Below are positions 1 to 11,838 of a stretch of 64,000 nt of DNA, in pieces (the first letter of the stretch is position 1; every line of letters begins with the position of its first letter). This DNA comes from Furcasterigmium furcatum (lineage: Eukaryota; Ascomycota; Sordariomycetes; Glomerellales; Plectosphaerellaceae): the NCBI GenBank assembly GCA_001599815.1, contig BCIA01000005.1, positions 1,219,088-1,283,087 of the forward strand, in the 5' to 3' direction. The position numbers and the translations under genes were made by a program. The notes beneath the pieces are model-generated. The model had not been told where the DNA came from. It ran no database searches and saw only the letters and a program-made list of their open reading frames with translations.

Positions 1-1144
1 GCGGACTCGAGACGGCACTGGGCGCGGGCCTTGGTGCAACTGTCCTGGTCGTCCCAGTCGGGGAGGGGGGAGCTGCACCAGTCGCCGCAGCAGTAGTGGT
101 CAGAGGGGATAACGGTCGTGCACACACCGGGGGCGGTCGTGGTCTTGGTGGTCTCGTACTTGGTGGTGGTGACCGGGGGCTGAGTGGTGCCGGGCGCCGT
201 GGTAGACGTGACGAAGGTCGAGCCGGGCTTCGTAGACGTGTACGATCCGGGACCAGTCTCGGTGTAGGTGTCAGTCTTCTGAGTCTGCGTTGTGCCCGTC
301 GGCTGAGGCGTGGAGGTGGTGCTGCCCACGACAGTGGTGCCCGGGGGGTTCTCCGTGCCGCAAGGACGAGAAGACTTGAAGGACTTTGCCTCCCAGAGCT
401 GAAGGCGGTTGGCAGCACCGCAGAGCAGGTCAAGGTCGCCGGTGCAGGGCGTATCACACTGGCCAAAGGGCACCATGATAGAGTCGGCCTGGAGGATGGT
501 GCCGCACCAGCACTCGCCACCGTGCTCGAGACCCGCCAGGGGCAGGCCCTGCTTGCTGCAGGAGTTCAAGCACAGATCGGGGGTCATCTCATCGAACGGC
601 AGGTCAATCTGGAAGGCGAGGGCACGCTTTCCCTTGGTCAGATCCGAGAAGCAGCCTTTGGAAGTGTAGTTGGCGATGTTGATGTAACCCTTTGCGAAGG
701 TCGGGTCGACGTAGACGGAGAGTTCGTTATCGCCACCACAAGTCTGCGCGAGATTACCTCTGCAGGCATGGTCACACTGGGCCTCATCCGCGGGCTTGGC
801 GTTGAGGACATTTCCGCAGTAACAGTCGCCGTAGTACTTGAGGGCGGCGTAGCGGAAGTTGTTCCCTGCATTGTGTTAGACCATGTTGCGGTTGTGAGAG
901 AGGATCGATATCACGCATGGTGCTCACCCTTGCAGATAGCTTGGCATGTCTCGACGGTCATATTATCCGAGATGACATTGGACCTGAAGGGAAGGACCGT
1001 GCCGTCGGGGTCGTTGTAGCAGCCAACGTAGTCGAAAGGGGTGAAGTAGCTTGGGCATTGAGGGTACTCGGTGTTCCAGGCGAGGGCCGGCTGAGCCAGC
1101 AGGGCCGCAAGGACTGCCCCCTTCCACCATGCGAGGAAAGACAT
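1..1144 (-). CDS. WSC-domain secreted/cell-wall protein (3' end outside window)
   Basis: Exon 1 is 928..1144 and exon 2 is 865 down to the window edge. The intron 866..927 (GTGAGC...CAG) splits a Gly codon and restores the WSC reading frame. Residues 1-22 form a signal peptide ending ALA. A first WSC domain follows (GCYND, then GDCYCGN and CRGN...CGGDNELSVY), then a second WSC domain (GCFSD, GGECWCG, LLCGAANRLQLW). After that comes a Thr/Ser/Pro-rich linker typical of O-glycosylated wall proteins, and a further Cys-rich stretch (CCGDWC) that runs off the window. WSC domains bind carbohydrate and occur in wall stress sensors and in secreted glycan-binding proteins. Whether a TM segment or GPI signal follows cannot be seen, so sensor and secreted lectin-like roles are both open. 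Confidence 0.92.
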
Positions 1145-1774
1145 GGTGCTTACGGTGTTTCTGGATCTTGTATGGTTATTAGAAGATCCCAGAGGGAGGC
1201 CTTGCTTTTGGGACCAGCAGGGAAGGGGTGTGGTTTAAGTAGAGGTCGGCCGGCGGGTTCGAGGCCGGGCCTGTATGCTCCTAGACATACATTCAACCCA
1301 CAGGGCGTTGATGCGGGCGACTGTATCTGAATGGACACGTTTTCATTTTGTTCATTGTTCCCAATTGGGAATTGTACTGAAAGCCGAGATTGAAGCCGCG
1401 GGTTTCAGGGGGGCGAGGTTTGCGACGACGAGGCTATGATCGTGGACGAAACAGAATCTCAGCCACCCAGAATCAGCCACCAGACTTAATATGGAGAGAG
1501 CGTTTGCTAAACGTACCGTAGTATGTAGTAGGTACTTCCTGGTTAAACAACTCCCGATTCCAGAATGTGGCTTGTATCAAGTGGAGAGCAAAATCATGAT
1601 GAAAGGTTAACGGAGTTGATTCCCATAGGTCAGGTACTTCCATGTAAGCATTTCAATTTTCCTTGAGTGTGATAACTAACTCTGCGATGCTTGATAACTT
1701 CGAGAAACTGTCTACCATGATCATACAGGGTTACCTAAATAACTGAGACTCAGCATTGGCAAGCACTTAGCCCC
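1145..1774. other. intergenic, promoter side of the WSC gene
   Basis: The stretch is AT-richer than its flanks, with short stops in all frames. It should hold the WSC promoter and the 3' end of the next minus-strand gene. I see no further feature. Confidence 0.5.
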
Positions 1775-3904
1775 TTACTCTATCCTGCATCCGATTCTCA
1801 ACGCCGCCAATCTGTCCTCCAAGCTCGGTCCAGCGGCAGTCGCCACGTTGTCCCGGCTTGTGGCTTCGCCTCCGCCCTGGGTCTCGCCCTCATGCCGGCC
1901 ACCATCATCATTCTCGGTAGAGCCGCTGGCTTCAGACACTCTGGCGTCGCTCATGACATCGCTCTCAGGCCGTCCCTCCTCATCCTCGCCCTCGACTCCG
2001 CCACCAGTCGAGGATGCCCGAGATGGCTGTTCGCCCTCGTCCGAGCCAGATAAATTCAGGCCCTGTTCTGGCGATGGCTGCGACGTCTGAAGAGGCTGGA
2101 CCTCCTCCTCACATGCATCTTCTCCTCTCGTCCGTCCCACCTCCGTCCTCAGCGCCACCATCTCGCCCCGGAGCTGCTCCATCTTCGCGAACAAGCTCGT
2201 CAAGTCCTCCCAGACCGTCTGGACCTCGGTCTTCTCGCCTTCGAGACTGGCCTGCTCCCGCGTGATGTCTTCCCACAAGAGCTCCAAGGCGTCTTCCCGC
2301 TCCTGGGCTTGCGCCTGCTCCCTTGCTGCTCGGCTCTCCTGCTCCTCGAGCTCCCTTTGCCGCTTCTCGACGTGTAACCGTTGCAGGTCCAGCTCCGCCT
2401 CCCGTTCCTGGACTCGAGCTTGCTCCCATGCTGCCTGAGTCTCCAGGTCTTCGAGCGCTCTTCTCCGTTGCTCGAGGAGCAACTTCTGATACTCGACTTC
2501 CTCTGCCCTGCGTCTCAGGTCCTCCCGAGACCGCGCTAGGTCTTGCTCAGCCTGCTGGTGTCCCGTCTTCCCCCCTTCTTCCTCTTTGAGCCTCTTCTCA
2601 CGCCACTCCCGAAGCTCCCTCTCCTGTATCTCAAGCTCGAGACTACGGCGCTCGAGCCATTTCGTCTGTCTGTCAATGTCGTCGTTCCTCCTACTCCAAA
2701 GCTGCCTCTCCGCCTGCATCGCCTCCAGAGTCTCGCGTAGCTTAATCTGCGAGCTCTCCAGGCTCTCCTCCTTGGCTTTGAGGGCGTCTCTCGCCCGGCC
2801 GAGCTTCGCCATGGTCTCCTCGACGGTGCGCTGGAACTCCGCGGCCGAGGGCCCGGACACCTCCGTCGATGACGCCTCGAGGCTCGCCATCTCAAGCTCT
2901 TCATCGCCCGCGCCGTCGCCCTTCTTCGGCTTCTGCCCCTGAACAAACTTTTGCCCGTAGTAGATGGCGGCCGCGGCCCCCGCCAGGCTCCCCAGCGCGC
3001 CGATCGCCTCGAGCACGATCTCGTACGCCTGCTTGGTGCTCTCCGCCACCTCGACGGCCCCGGACGCGGCGGACGCGAGGACATGCGGTGCGTTCGAGAA
3101 GAGTTTCGGCTCAGTGTGGGTGAGATCCCTCGACATCTGCTCGAGGCTCGCAATCGAAGCTATCGCGCCAGCTTCCCTTGGGCCGGCATCGCCTGCCCAA
3201 TGCACAAAGGAGCTGGCGAGCACCGTGTTGAGGTGCTCATCCAGGATCTGTCCCTCCAAACGAATCATGACATCGTGACCAATGGCAAAGAGCTGGGCAT
3301 AGTTGGCCGTGGCCTTCCACTCGAGCGGCCCGTCCTTGCTCCAGAACGTGCGCGCTCCGACGGGATCACACCCGAGCTGCTGGTCGTCGTCCTGGAGGGA
3401 ATCGGGTTCAACGCCTTCCCCGATGACCATTCCATGGGCCTCGGGGTTTGGCAGCCGACTACCACCACTTTTGGGGACGGCCTGGAGGCGCCTGGCAGCA
3501 GGTTAGTGACCACGAAAGAACATAGCCCTTGTTGTGCTAGAGCACTTAGGGAACGAACAGGCACACCGAGAGCCCCGGGTGCGGGCGCAGAACAACAAAT
3601 GTCGAAGGCTTGGATGGCTCCCCAGCATCCTCATCGCTGACGATTTCGCTGGCGAGAGGAGGCAGCTGCGTCAGTTGCCTGGCTTGACAGGAAGCACTGA
3701 AGATCTGACGCGCATTCTCAGCTTCGCTCGAAGATGACTCTCGCGGAAGAGGACTGTGCTCACCAGCCCAGGTTTGTGGTAGGACGAGAGGGTGAGAGGC
3801 TCGCTCGGATCAAACTCTGAGCCATCGTCCTCACTGTCAAGGTCCTTCTTGAGGGCCAGAGCCCTTGCGCCTAATGAAGCGCCCGCGATCGAGAGCGGAT
3901 CCAT
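1775..3904 (-). CDS. coiled-coil protein with STAND-like N-terminal motif, function unknown
   Basis: The secure part is the frame 1775..~3490 (551 residues from the ATG at 3430). In that numbering there is a hydrophobic glycine/alanine-rich helix at about 137-163, a long charged coiled coil at about 197-445 (EAELDLQ, QERELREWREK) and an acidic Ser/Gly-rich tail. Upstream, a CACTAAC branch site and a CCAG acceptor near 3490-3505 show that coding starts earlier. An ATG at 3904 opens with MDPLSIAGASLGA, the start seen on many fungal STAND/NLR-type N-terminal domains. Between them a coding-like stretch at about 3590-3780 lies in another frame, so at least one more intron (or a frameshift) is needed and I could not fix the joins. 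No NTPase or effector domain is visible. Function is not assigned. Confidence 0.55.
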
Positions 3905-5722
3905 GTCGATGGACCGAGATGAAGACGTTCGGATTGTCCCTCACTCGAGTTGGGGTGAGAGCCCATGATCACAAAGTGAGGCTGAGCCCAGCCCCCGGCA
4001 CCCGTGGCGAATCATCGCAGGCCGGAGCCTGATGCTCTGCCACCCTGGATTTACTGGTTATTTAATCAGGCTGTGCAGTTGTCGATTGATGACTGCGCCG
4101 AGACGTGGTGAGAGATATCGCGAACTTCCTCAGCCAGGAGCAACATCAAGTCCCGCCACGCGCTCCAAGGTCGCATTCTTTTAGGCAATGTTCACGGATA
4201 GGTGTTACGGAAGCCCTGAGTGATTCCGGCAGGAGGGTGGCATATACCTACTCTGCCAATCCATACAACCTCGTGTCTTGACCACCTCTTCACTTACACC
4301 TCCATCGTTCGATATTCTTGTAGTCTGCCCGGCCAGTCCTTCTAGGCCCTGAAGCTGGGCATCTCGATCCAGGCCTCTTCGAGCGCCCATTCCTCTTCTG
4401 GGCCGGGGATTTCTCCTGGCCCATTGGATGGTCCATGGATGCCCCTGTCCGGCTCACACCAACACTCTCATATTCCTTCAGTTGGCCAGCACCGACACAA
4501 CCGCATCCCTCCATCTGCATTCTGGGCACCCGCTGGGCATCCCATTCCGTCAGGCCGAGCGCCCAAAAGCAGGCCGCCGCCCGTGCCTGACAGGGGTTCC
4601 CCGCGTTTTCCCCCGTTCGATGTCGCCCTCCTCCACACCATCACGGGCCTCGACAGGGGTCGCGAGTGCCATCCCCCAGATTGCCCATGCCCATTTCCGG
4701 CGCCATGCGTGCGGTGCGTGCCACTGAGTGGCCCGGGAGAGGGATGGCTCGGCCGAGGTCCCACGACACCAACAACCGGTGAGAAAGGGGGAAGCATGTG
4801 GCATGTGCTTATGCTTCTGCCCCTTTGTTTCCACGGAAGTTTCTCTTGTGGTTCTCTCTCCCCTTACCCAGCTGCGATGATGCGACCAAGCCATGATCAT
4901 GGCAGTTGCAGGAGATCATGGAGCTAGATGCGCGGACAGGAGATTCTCATGCCAGGCACAGAGTATCTCCAGCAACGTACATAACATCACTCGATCACAT
5001 GACAACAGAGTCGCCGGTGATGTTGTCATACCTTCATCTCACCCCGATGACATGCCGACCTGGCCGCCAGGATCCCGGCCAACCTCGACGCATTGTGATC
5101 CCTCCAATCTCCCCATCCATCCTGCCGCTGGCAAACAACTCCTCCGGCAAGTCGGCCTCCCAAGAAGCCTGTTCCTCCAGAGCCCATCATCCTTCTATGA
5201 CACAACGTAACATCGCTTCCTGGTTCTCCTCGCCCACCCCCGGCCGTCCTGATTTCCTATGCAGCCCCCCTCGCCGTTGAAGCCGCACCCCCATCAGCAT
5301 TCGTATAAACAACCGCTCATGCAATGTGACTGCTCCCTTACCTTGCCTCGCATTGTTGGTCGACTCGTCCAATAGCCCCGGTGGTGATATCCCGATCCGG
5401 TAACAGGCCACCCCTGGCCCTACGACGTCGAGCAGAGAAGTCATGTGAAAGTCATTCCAAGGATCGCCCATCCATGATGAAGAGGCACAGCAGGCATGGC
5501 CGGCATGTCATACGCGGGCCCAAGACTTCGCGGGGGATGTGAACGGTGAGCTGGACTCTGATATATGGGCAAGGCCACCCTCTTCTTCTCGTCCCTCTTG
5601 TCTTTAGGAGGTCCAGCGTGATCTCTCTCAGCTCCAAGGGCACTCGTTTCCGCCAAGAACTCTCGTTCCTGTTGCTCCCGTCCGGTTCGATCAGAGCTCG
5701 GAGTGTCGATCGTTCTAAAACC
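3905..5722. other. divergent intergenic region
   Basis: This 1.8-kb region lies between a minus-strand and a plus-strand gene start. It is pyrimidine-rich on the plus strand. The open frames here (for example 4424-4927) lack codon bias, domains or splice support. It presumably contains both promoters. Confidence 0.5.
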
Positions 5723-7369
5723 ATGAAAGCTTCCGCTGTCCTCGCCGTCGCGGGCCTCACCGCCCGCGTCGCTGCCCAGGTCTCGGCCTGCGTGTCGCTG
5801 ACCAGCCTGTTCCCGGCCTGTGCTGTATGTTTATATTTCCTGTCCTCGGCCTGAGTGAAAGAGACTAACATGGACTCAGACAAGCTGCATCTCAGTCGCA
5901 GCCACCCAGGTCGGCTGCACCGCGGGTCTCGATCTTGAGTGTGAGTAATACCCCTGGCTTCACCCAAGCGCACACCTCTCACTGACACCCGTCCAGGCCG
6001 CTGCAACCCTACCTCATCCAGCGCCATTCAGAACGCCGCTCAGAACTGCGTCCTGGAAGCCTGCCTCCCAGACATCGACGCCATCGAGAGCGCCCTCCTG
6101 GCCGGCCCCCAAGTCTGCGCCTGTGTCAACAACCCTCCCACGCCCACGGAGCCCCCAGTCTCCTCCAGCGAGCCCCCTGTCACCTCGGACTCGGCCTCAG
6201 CCACGGCCTCGGACTCAGACTCAGAGCCGCCATCCCCTCCCTCGTCTCCCCCCGTCGAGGATCCCACCTCCACCACCTCGTCCTCCACCGGTCCCGTCAC
6301 CTCCCCTCCTCCCGGCCCGGGCGAGGACTGCGACGAGGAGTCCCCCTGCGAGGACCGCGCCGACGCCGTCCCCGAGTGCGGCAAGTCGTGCATCTTCTCC
6401 GCCGGCGCCGCGGTCGGCAACTGCGCCAGCACCGACTACGAGTGCCTCTGCGCCAACTTCGCCGACATCCAGGGCGCCGCTGCCGGCTGCGTCATCGGCG
6501 GATGCGGCATCGCGAATGTCGGCCCGCTGCTCCAGTCGGTCACCGCGCTCTGCGGCTGCGCGGCCTCCGCCTCTCCGACCACGCTCTGCCCAAGCGGCAC
6601 GGAGCCTCCCGTCTCAGAGCCGACCGAGGAGCCCTCCGGCGAGCCCTCGGGTGAGCCTTCTGGTGAGCCTTCTGGTGAACCCTCTGGTGAACCGTCCGGC
6701 GAGCCCTCAGGCGACCCGACGATCACCTGCGCGCCCGTAACTACGCGCGACTGCGGCGAGGTCCGCTCCACCGCCGTCCCCTCCTGCGCCCAGTCCTGCT
6801 TCGTCTCCGCCGCGCCCAACGTCGGCTGCGCGGTCACAGACTTCGGCTGCCTCTGCGAGGCCGAGGCCCAGTCCACCCTCTCCAGCCTCATCATCCCCTG
6901 CGTCCTCGCCGGCTGCCCGCCCGCCTCCCTCACCGCGGTCATCACCGGCGCCTCCTCCGTCTGCCAGTGCGCCTCCCTCCCCCCTCCCACGGGCACCGAC
7001 TGCCCCCCCGAAGAGACGGACACCCCCAAGCCCCCTCCCGAGGAGTCGACCCCCTGCCCCGACGAGACCGACTCCCCGAAGCCCCCCTACCCCCCTCCGG
7101 GCGAGTCCACCCCCTGCCCTGACGAGACCGACACCCAGAAGCCTCCCTACCCCCCTCCGGGAGAGACCCAGAAGCCCCCTCCCCCGCCCCCGGAGGAGTC
7201 GGAGCACAAGCCGCCCTCGACGTTCACGACCGCGTCGTCGCCGCAGCAGGAGGAGGAGCCGACGCCCACGGAGCCGGAGGTGTTCCCCACCGCCGGCGCG
7301 GGGCGGTTCGGGGCCGTCTCGGCCGGCGGGCTTCTTGGCGCGGCGCTGCTTGCCGTGGGACTGATGTAG
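5723..7369 (+). CDS. triple CFEM-domain GPI-anchored surface protein
   Basis: Exons are 5723..5824, 5880..5940 and 5997..7369, with introns of 55 and 56 nt (GTATGT...CAG with an ACTAAC branch site; GTGAGT...CAG). The product is 511 residues. A signal peptide covers about 1-19. Three eight-Cys CFEM modules lie at about 20-100, 164-240 and 299-380; the second and third show the LCANF / LCEAE type core after the fourth Cys. Linkers are Ser/Thr/Pro-rich, including seven tandem EPSG units, and the end is Pro-rich. The last ~20 residues are a hydrophobic GPI-attachment-type tail. CFEM proteins are fungal surface proteins; some bind haem or iron and some affect host interaction. Three modules in one chain is more than the usual single domain. 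Role in this organism is inferred only from family. Confidence 0.93.
6629..6712 (+). repeat. 7 x 12-nt coding tandem repeat (EPSG units)
   Basis: Seven consecutive 12-nt units of the form GAGCCYTCYGGY, differing mostly at third positions, encode a repeated Glu-Pro-Ser-Gly linker between CFEM modules 2 and 3. Synonymous divergence between units argues for selection on the peptide. Confidence 0.9.
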
Positions 7370-7854
7370 TAGCTGCGTTCACGATCGAGGGGGAGTCGTC
7401 GCCTTGGCGAACACCGGTTGTTTATATTCTGACATTGTGACATTTGTTGAATTGGGGTGTTGTGGATTGGCGTCGAATACATTCCTGGCCAGTGCGGAAA
7501 GGGGCTTTTCTCAGGCAGTGGACTCTGTTAGTGGTAGTCGGTACTTAATGGATGGAGCACTTGAAACCCATGATGTCCATATCGCGAACCAGGGGGTGAT
7601 GTATGTCCGAGTCTGAGTTGAGAAGTCCATACTTAGTACTACTAAATGCAAGGTCGAGTATCAGAATTCATGCCATGCAAGTCTCCCGCCCGCAATTGGG
7701 GTAATTCAGCGGTTATGGCATCATCCAAGCGGGGGCTCACCTCACCCAAGAACTGGGCCGATCTCGACTTATAAGACCCCGTCTCACACATCACCACTTC
7801 CAACCCCTTTCCTCTCACAGCCAAACTCCAACAACTCAGCAGACACCGCCCAAG
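7370..7854. other. intergenic between CFEM and glyoxalase-like genes
   Basis: This contains the CFEM 3' region and the promoter of the next gene, with a TATA-like element at 7770. I see no coding potential. Confidence 0.5.
7770..7775 (+). promoter_or_regulatory. TATA-like element
   Basis: TATAAG lies 85 nt upstream of the ATG at 7855 and is followed by a CA-rich leader with the ATG context CCAAGATG. It is a plausible core promoter; no transcription start was mapped. Confidence 0.4.
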
Positions 7855-8679
7855 ATGCCCCTCCTCGACCACCTCGTCCTCCTCCTCCCCCACGCCGCCC
7901 TCGCCTCCCCGCCCCCCTGGCTCTCCTCCGCTTTCACCATCCTCCCCGGCGGCCGCCACGCCGACAACCTGACCGCCAACACCCTCATCCTCCTCCCCGA
8001 CGGCGTCTACCTCGAGCTCATCGCCTTCCTCCCCTCCGCACCCTCCCCGAACCACCACCCCTGGTCCCCCCTCCCCCAGGGCCACATCATCGACTTCGCC
8101 TTCTCCCTCCCCTCCACCCCCTCATCCACCCCGGAGTCCCTCTTCGCCCCCGTCCGCGAGCGCGTCAACTCCTCCTCCCCCGGCGGCATCACCTACCCCG
8201 CCCCCCGCCCCGGCGGCCGCATCAAGGAAGACGGCACAGAGCTCAAATGGGCCGTCTCCTTCGCCGACGCCGACCCCCCGCTCACCCCCGGCACCCTGCC
8301 CTTCTGGTGCCTCGACCGCACGCCGAGGGACCTGCGCGTGCCGTTCCGCCAGCCCGGGAACGCCGTCCATCCCTCCGGCGCGAGGGGCGTCGCGGAGCTG
8401 GAGGTGCGGGTCCCCTCGAGGGCGGCGCTGGAGGCGTACGCCCTCATCCAGGGCGTGGAGGGTCGCGAGGGCGTGAATGGTGAGCGGGTGTGGGAGCTCG
8501 ATGTGCCCGAGGACCAGGGGAAGAAGACCCTGCTGAGGGTGCGCGTCGGGGAGGAAGGCGAGAAGACGGAGCGCATCAAGCTGGCTCTGTGGACCGAAGG
8601 GGGGGGCGAGGCGAGGACCATTGGAGGGGAGTTGGCGGATGGGGTTGAGCTGTGGATAGAACTGAAGCCATTGGCATAG
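7855..8679 (+). CDS. glyoxalase-like domain protein
   Basis: A single exon of 274 residues. The N-terminus (LDHLVLL, then LPGGRHADNLTAN, then LPDGVYLELIAF) matches the start of the glyoxalase-like (Glyoxalase_3) family, where a His near the N-terminus and a Glu in the YLELI strand are candidate metal ligands. A central W-C-L-D segment (about 144-147) and a C-terminal half with VELWIEL complete the usual length for fungal members. Family members have a vicinal-oxygen-chelate fold; most fungal ones have no proven substrate. The strong GC3 bias (runs of CTC/GTC/TCC) supports coding. It is convergent with the mannitol dehydrogenase gene, 262 nt apart. The reaction cannot be assigned from sequence. 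Confidence 0.85.
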   Translation: MPLLDHLVLLLPHAALASPPPWLSSAFTILPGGRHADNLTANTLILLPDGVYLELIAFLPSAPSPNHHPWSPLPQGHIIDFAFSLPSTPSSTPESLFAPVRERVNSSSPGGITYPAPRPGGRIKEDGTELKWAVSFADADPPLTPGTLPFWCLDRTPRDLRVPFRQPGNAVHPSGARGVAELEVRVPSRAALEAYALIQGVEGREGVNGERVWELDVPEDQGKKTLLRVRVGEEGEKTERIKLALWTEGGGEARTIGGELADGVELWIELKPLA

Positions 8680-8941
8680 GCACAGGCTGGCATCACATCC
8701 ATTACAAACGCAGAGAAAGAAAGAGACTCGGGTATTCAACTTTTTTTATTCATTTATTCATTCATTCTCGTGAGAACCAGCAACAAACTCCGTCCGTCTA
8801 AACGATAGTCAAGACTTTTGGGACAGCACCCCCAAGATCCCTGCCGGCCGTAGTCGCGATTCACTCATCGTTTATGTTGTGGATAAATAGCCCCAGACAT
8901 TCAGTGTCTAGATCCCCTGCCCGTGCCCTCAGACGAGGCAT

Positions 8942-9797
8942 CTACCGGCAGACGTAGCCGCCATCGATGATGATGTCGGATCCGGTGGTGTAGGAGGAGG
9001 CGTCGGAGACGAGGTAGACATAGGCGCCCTTGAGCTCCTTGGCATCACCCTGGCGGCCCATGGGGATCATGGACAGCCACAGGTCCTGGGTCTCCTTCTC
9101 GACGAAGTCCGACAAGCCGGTGTTGATGTAGCCGGGGGAGATGGAGTTGACACGGGCAAAGCCGCGCCACTCGTTGGCGAGGGACTTGGCCATGTGAATG
9201 CAGCCGGCCTTGGCGACGTTGTAGGAGGTCTGCTCCTGGGGGAAGTTGGCGATGTGGCCGGACATGGAGGAGGTGATGACGAAAGAGCCGGTGCCGCGCT
9301 CGCGGAAGTGCTTGCCGACGGCTTTGGCGCAGTACGCGGTGCCGTTCAGGTCGATCTGGATAACGTGGTCCCACGCGGCGGCGGTGCCGTCGATGACGCC
9401 AGTGTCGGCAGTAGCGCCAGCGCTATAGGTATTGTCAGTTGTGTTCTCCTCGGAACGCCGGGTAACAGGTAGAAACTCACTTGGCGATGAAGGCGTCAAT
9501 CTTGCCAAAGTCGGAAACGACCTGGTTGACGAACTTCTCGACGTCGTTGTAGTCGGCAATGTTGCACTTGTAGGCCCGGACCTTGACGCCGTAGGCCTTC
9601 TCGAGGTCCTGGACGTTCTTCTCGGCACCCTCCTTGCGCGAGGAGTAGGTGATGGCGAGGTCGGCGCCCATCTCGGCGCAGCCGCGGGCAGCCTCGATGC
9701 CCATGCCACGGGGGCCGGAGGCACCGGTGACGACGACGACCTTGCCCTTGAGGGACAGGAGGTCCTTGAGGGAGGAGGCCTTGGGAAGCTCGATCAT
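8942..9797 (-). CDS. NADP-dependent mannitol dehydrogenase (short-chain dehydrogenase)
   Basis: Exons are 9481..9797 and 8942..9422, with a 58-nt intron (GTGAGT...TATAG) inside the conserved NAG codon block. The product is 265 residues, the usual length for fungal MtDH. The Rossmann nucleotide-binding motif TGASGPRGMG is at about 24-33. The NAG motif is at 106-108 and the catalytic Ser-Tyr-Lys set is at about S157, Y173 and K177 (SSMSGH, SYNVAKAG). SPGYINTGLSDF and a C-terminal DGGY close the fold. These features match cytosolic mannitol 2-dehydrogenase, which interconverts fructose and mannitol with NADP(H) in fungal polyol metabolism. A sorbose reductase-like specificity is the main alternative. 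Confidence 0.93.
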
Positions 9798-11838
9798 TTT
9801 GATGGTGTTGGGTGGGGGTGAGTGAAGTGAGGGCTGGTGATAATCAATGGGTATCTTGCTGGGATCAATGAGACGAAGAGGCAGAGAAGAATGGATGGAT
9901 GGGAGGGAGAAAGAGAGGAGAAGCAGGAGACAACTTCCGGGAAGAGAGAAGGGGGAGGACTAGGTTTTCAACGGTTTGTTGAAGCTGAGCCGGCGGTACC
10001 GGTGGGCACCTTTGGTTGCGGCCATCCACTGAGAGTAGCCCGAGGAATCCATCTCGTGTCTGCCCAGGTCTCGGCGGGTCTAATCGGACCAGCAGGCAGG
10101 TCTGGATGGATTGTGTTGAAGTGACGGGTGAGCGGCTTTTGCCATGCAGTACGTCACGGCCGCGCGACGGGGGGCCTCGCCCTGGGCTTGTGCCTGTCGG
10201 GCTGTCTTTCGGGTACTGATTGTGGTGAGGGGAAGTGGAAAGTTGACGATGGAGGAGTCTTCAATTTGTCTCTGTCGAACTTTTTTGTTTGCCCCTTTTG
10301 GACTTCTGGGTGCTCCTTCCGCGTAAAGTCCAGTCAGGGCCATCACAGCTCCTGGATGCACCTTCTGCTGCCCGCATGGGATTCTGCTTCACAGGCAGAA
10401 GGAAGGTGCCCCTCCTCTCCTGCCGTCGCAAGGTGCAGGAGCTACCTACCCCGCCGACGTCATTCCGGCCTTCAGGGTGTCCCAGCGCGCGATTAGTCTG
10501 CCGCAGTGGACTTGGCGCCCTCGCATAGCGCCCGTTAGTCAGCGAACTGCTGCGCCTGGGCCAATCATTCTACAGGGAGCTCTGCGAGTTCTCGGTGCAA
10601 CTCCACCGCCCAAACCAAGACAACATGCGCCGTCGACTTGCTCCCGACACGACTGAGCGTGAGAGGCATCCAATTGACAGCCCGTCCAGCAGCCCTTGAG
10701 TCCCGACCAAGCCGCCCGCTCTGCTTTCAGACAGACAGAGAGCTGACCGACACTGCTCAAACGTGGCCGAACCACTACAGTCAGCCACTTCTAAGGGTCT
10801 CGTCAGCATCTAACTTTCAGTACTAATCCAATGCTCATGGCGTCCTCCCCAAAACACCGAGGCAACCAGCCATGACGACCGTCGACATCGATCGAGCATC
10901 AGCATCGAAAATGCCGCTCCCCTGGCGCCCGCTGCTCACGCCAAATCGGCCTCTGCCCTGATCATCGCAAAACACCCGGCCCGCTTCTGGTGGACCGCCG
11001 CCCATGTCCCGTCGAGTAACCGGCTTTCCTGTGGCTCCAAGACACGCGACTCCATCTCGAATCCAGTCTTTACAGCGGGGACCGCATCCCAGCTTCCAAC
11101 TTCACGCTGTCGCACCAAGCCATGGCCAGTCAACTCGTCAACCCAGCGTGCTGCTCACCCGCCAGGAGGAGCCATCTCCAAGACGCTCCTTGGCTCCCAA
11201 GCTCCGTGCCTCGGGATTCCCACTCGTGAACCACTCTTCCCCGTGGGAAACGCCCATCTCGTGCCCATTTCCCCACGATGCGGGACGGCCACAGGACGGG
11301 CACCTACTCAGCAGCACGCAGCGGCGCATAAACCGTCTCCTCTCCTGCATACAGTACATACAGAACTCACCCCGCCGCACCCGGCAAATCACCGCCCAGT
11401 CCGTGCCGCGACGCCGGCCCTCCGGGGCCTGCCCGTGGTTGGCCGGTCCCTTGCAGGGCGCTGACTCTCCTCGGAACTCCGCTTGGACGCTCTCCCGCGC
11501 GCGCCGGCTTACTTCATCCAGCGATCCCAGTGATCTCCGGGGAAATATCCCACTGAGCGCGACCCCTCGATATGTGGAGTGCCGTACGCACCCGAGGACA
11601 TCATGATCTGAGGGATGGACTCACCAGCCGATGCCCCTCTCCTCAGGAACACGCGTAAATCTCGATAAGCGGACGGGTGGCTGGGCCCGGCTTGCATGTC
11701 TACATCCTCCCGTAATGCACAAGAGGTAGATCAGGAGGGGATGTGTGTTATTGTATCTTCCTCAACGCCGTCTATCGACCTCCCGGCAATATGTAGCCTA
11801 GCAACCCCATGGCGCTGAATACCCAAGAANCCNCCCGC
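9798..11838. other. 2-kb intergenic region
   Basis: It lies between the mannitol dehydrogenase start and the 3' end of the APP1 gene. Frames of up to 200 codons (11004-11606) are Arg/Pro/Ser-rich with no domain or splice pattern and look accidental. I see no RNA gene or repeat. Confidence 0.5.
11830..11833. other. ambiguous bases in assembly
   Basis: Two N characters, at 11830 and 11833, lie just beyond the APP1 stop codon at 11839-11841. They mark low-confidence sequence at the 3' end of that gene but do not alter the visible coding frame. Confidence 0.99.

Noticed and set aside
11004..11606. 200-codon plus-strand frame in the 9.8-11.8 kb gap
   Set aside because: Arg/Pro/Ser/His-rich, no domain, no codon bias like neighbouring genes, no splice context.
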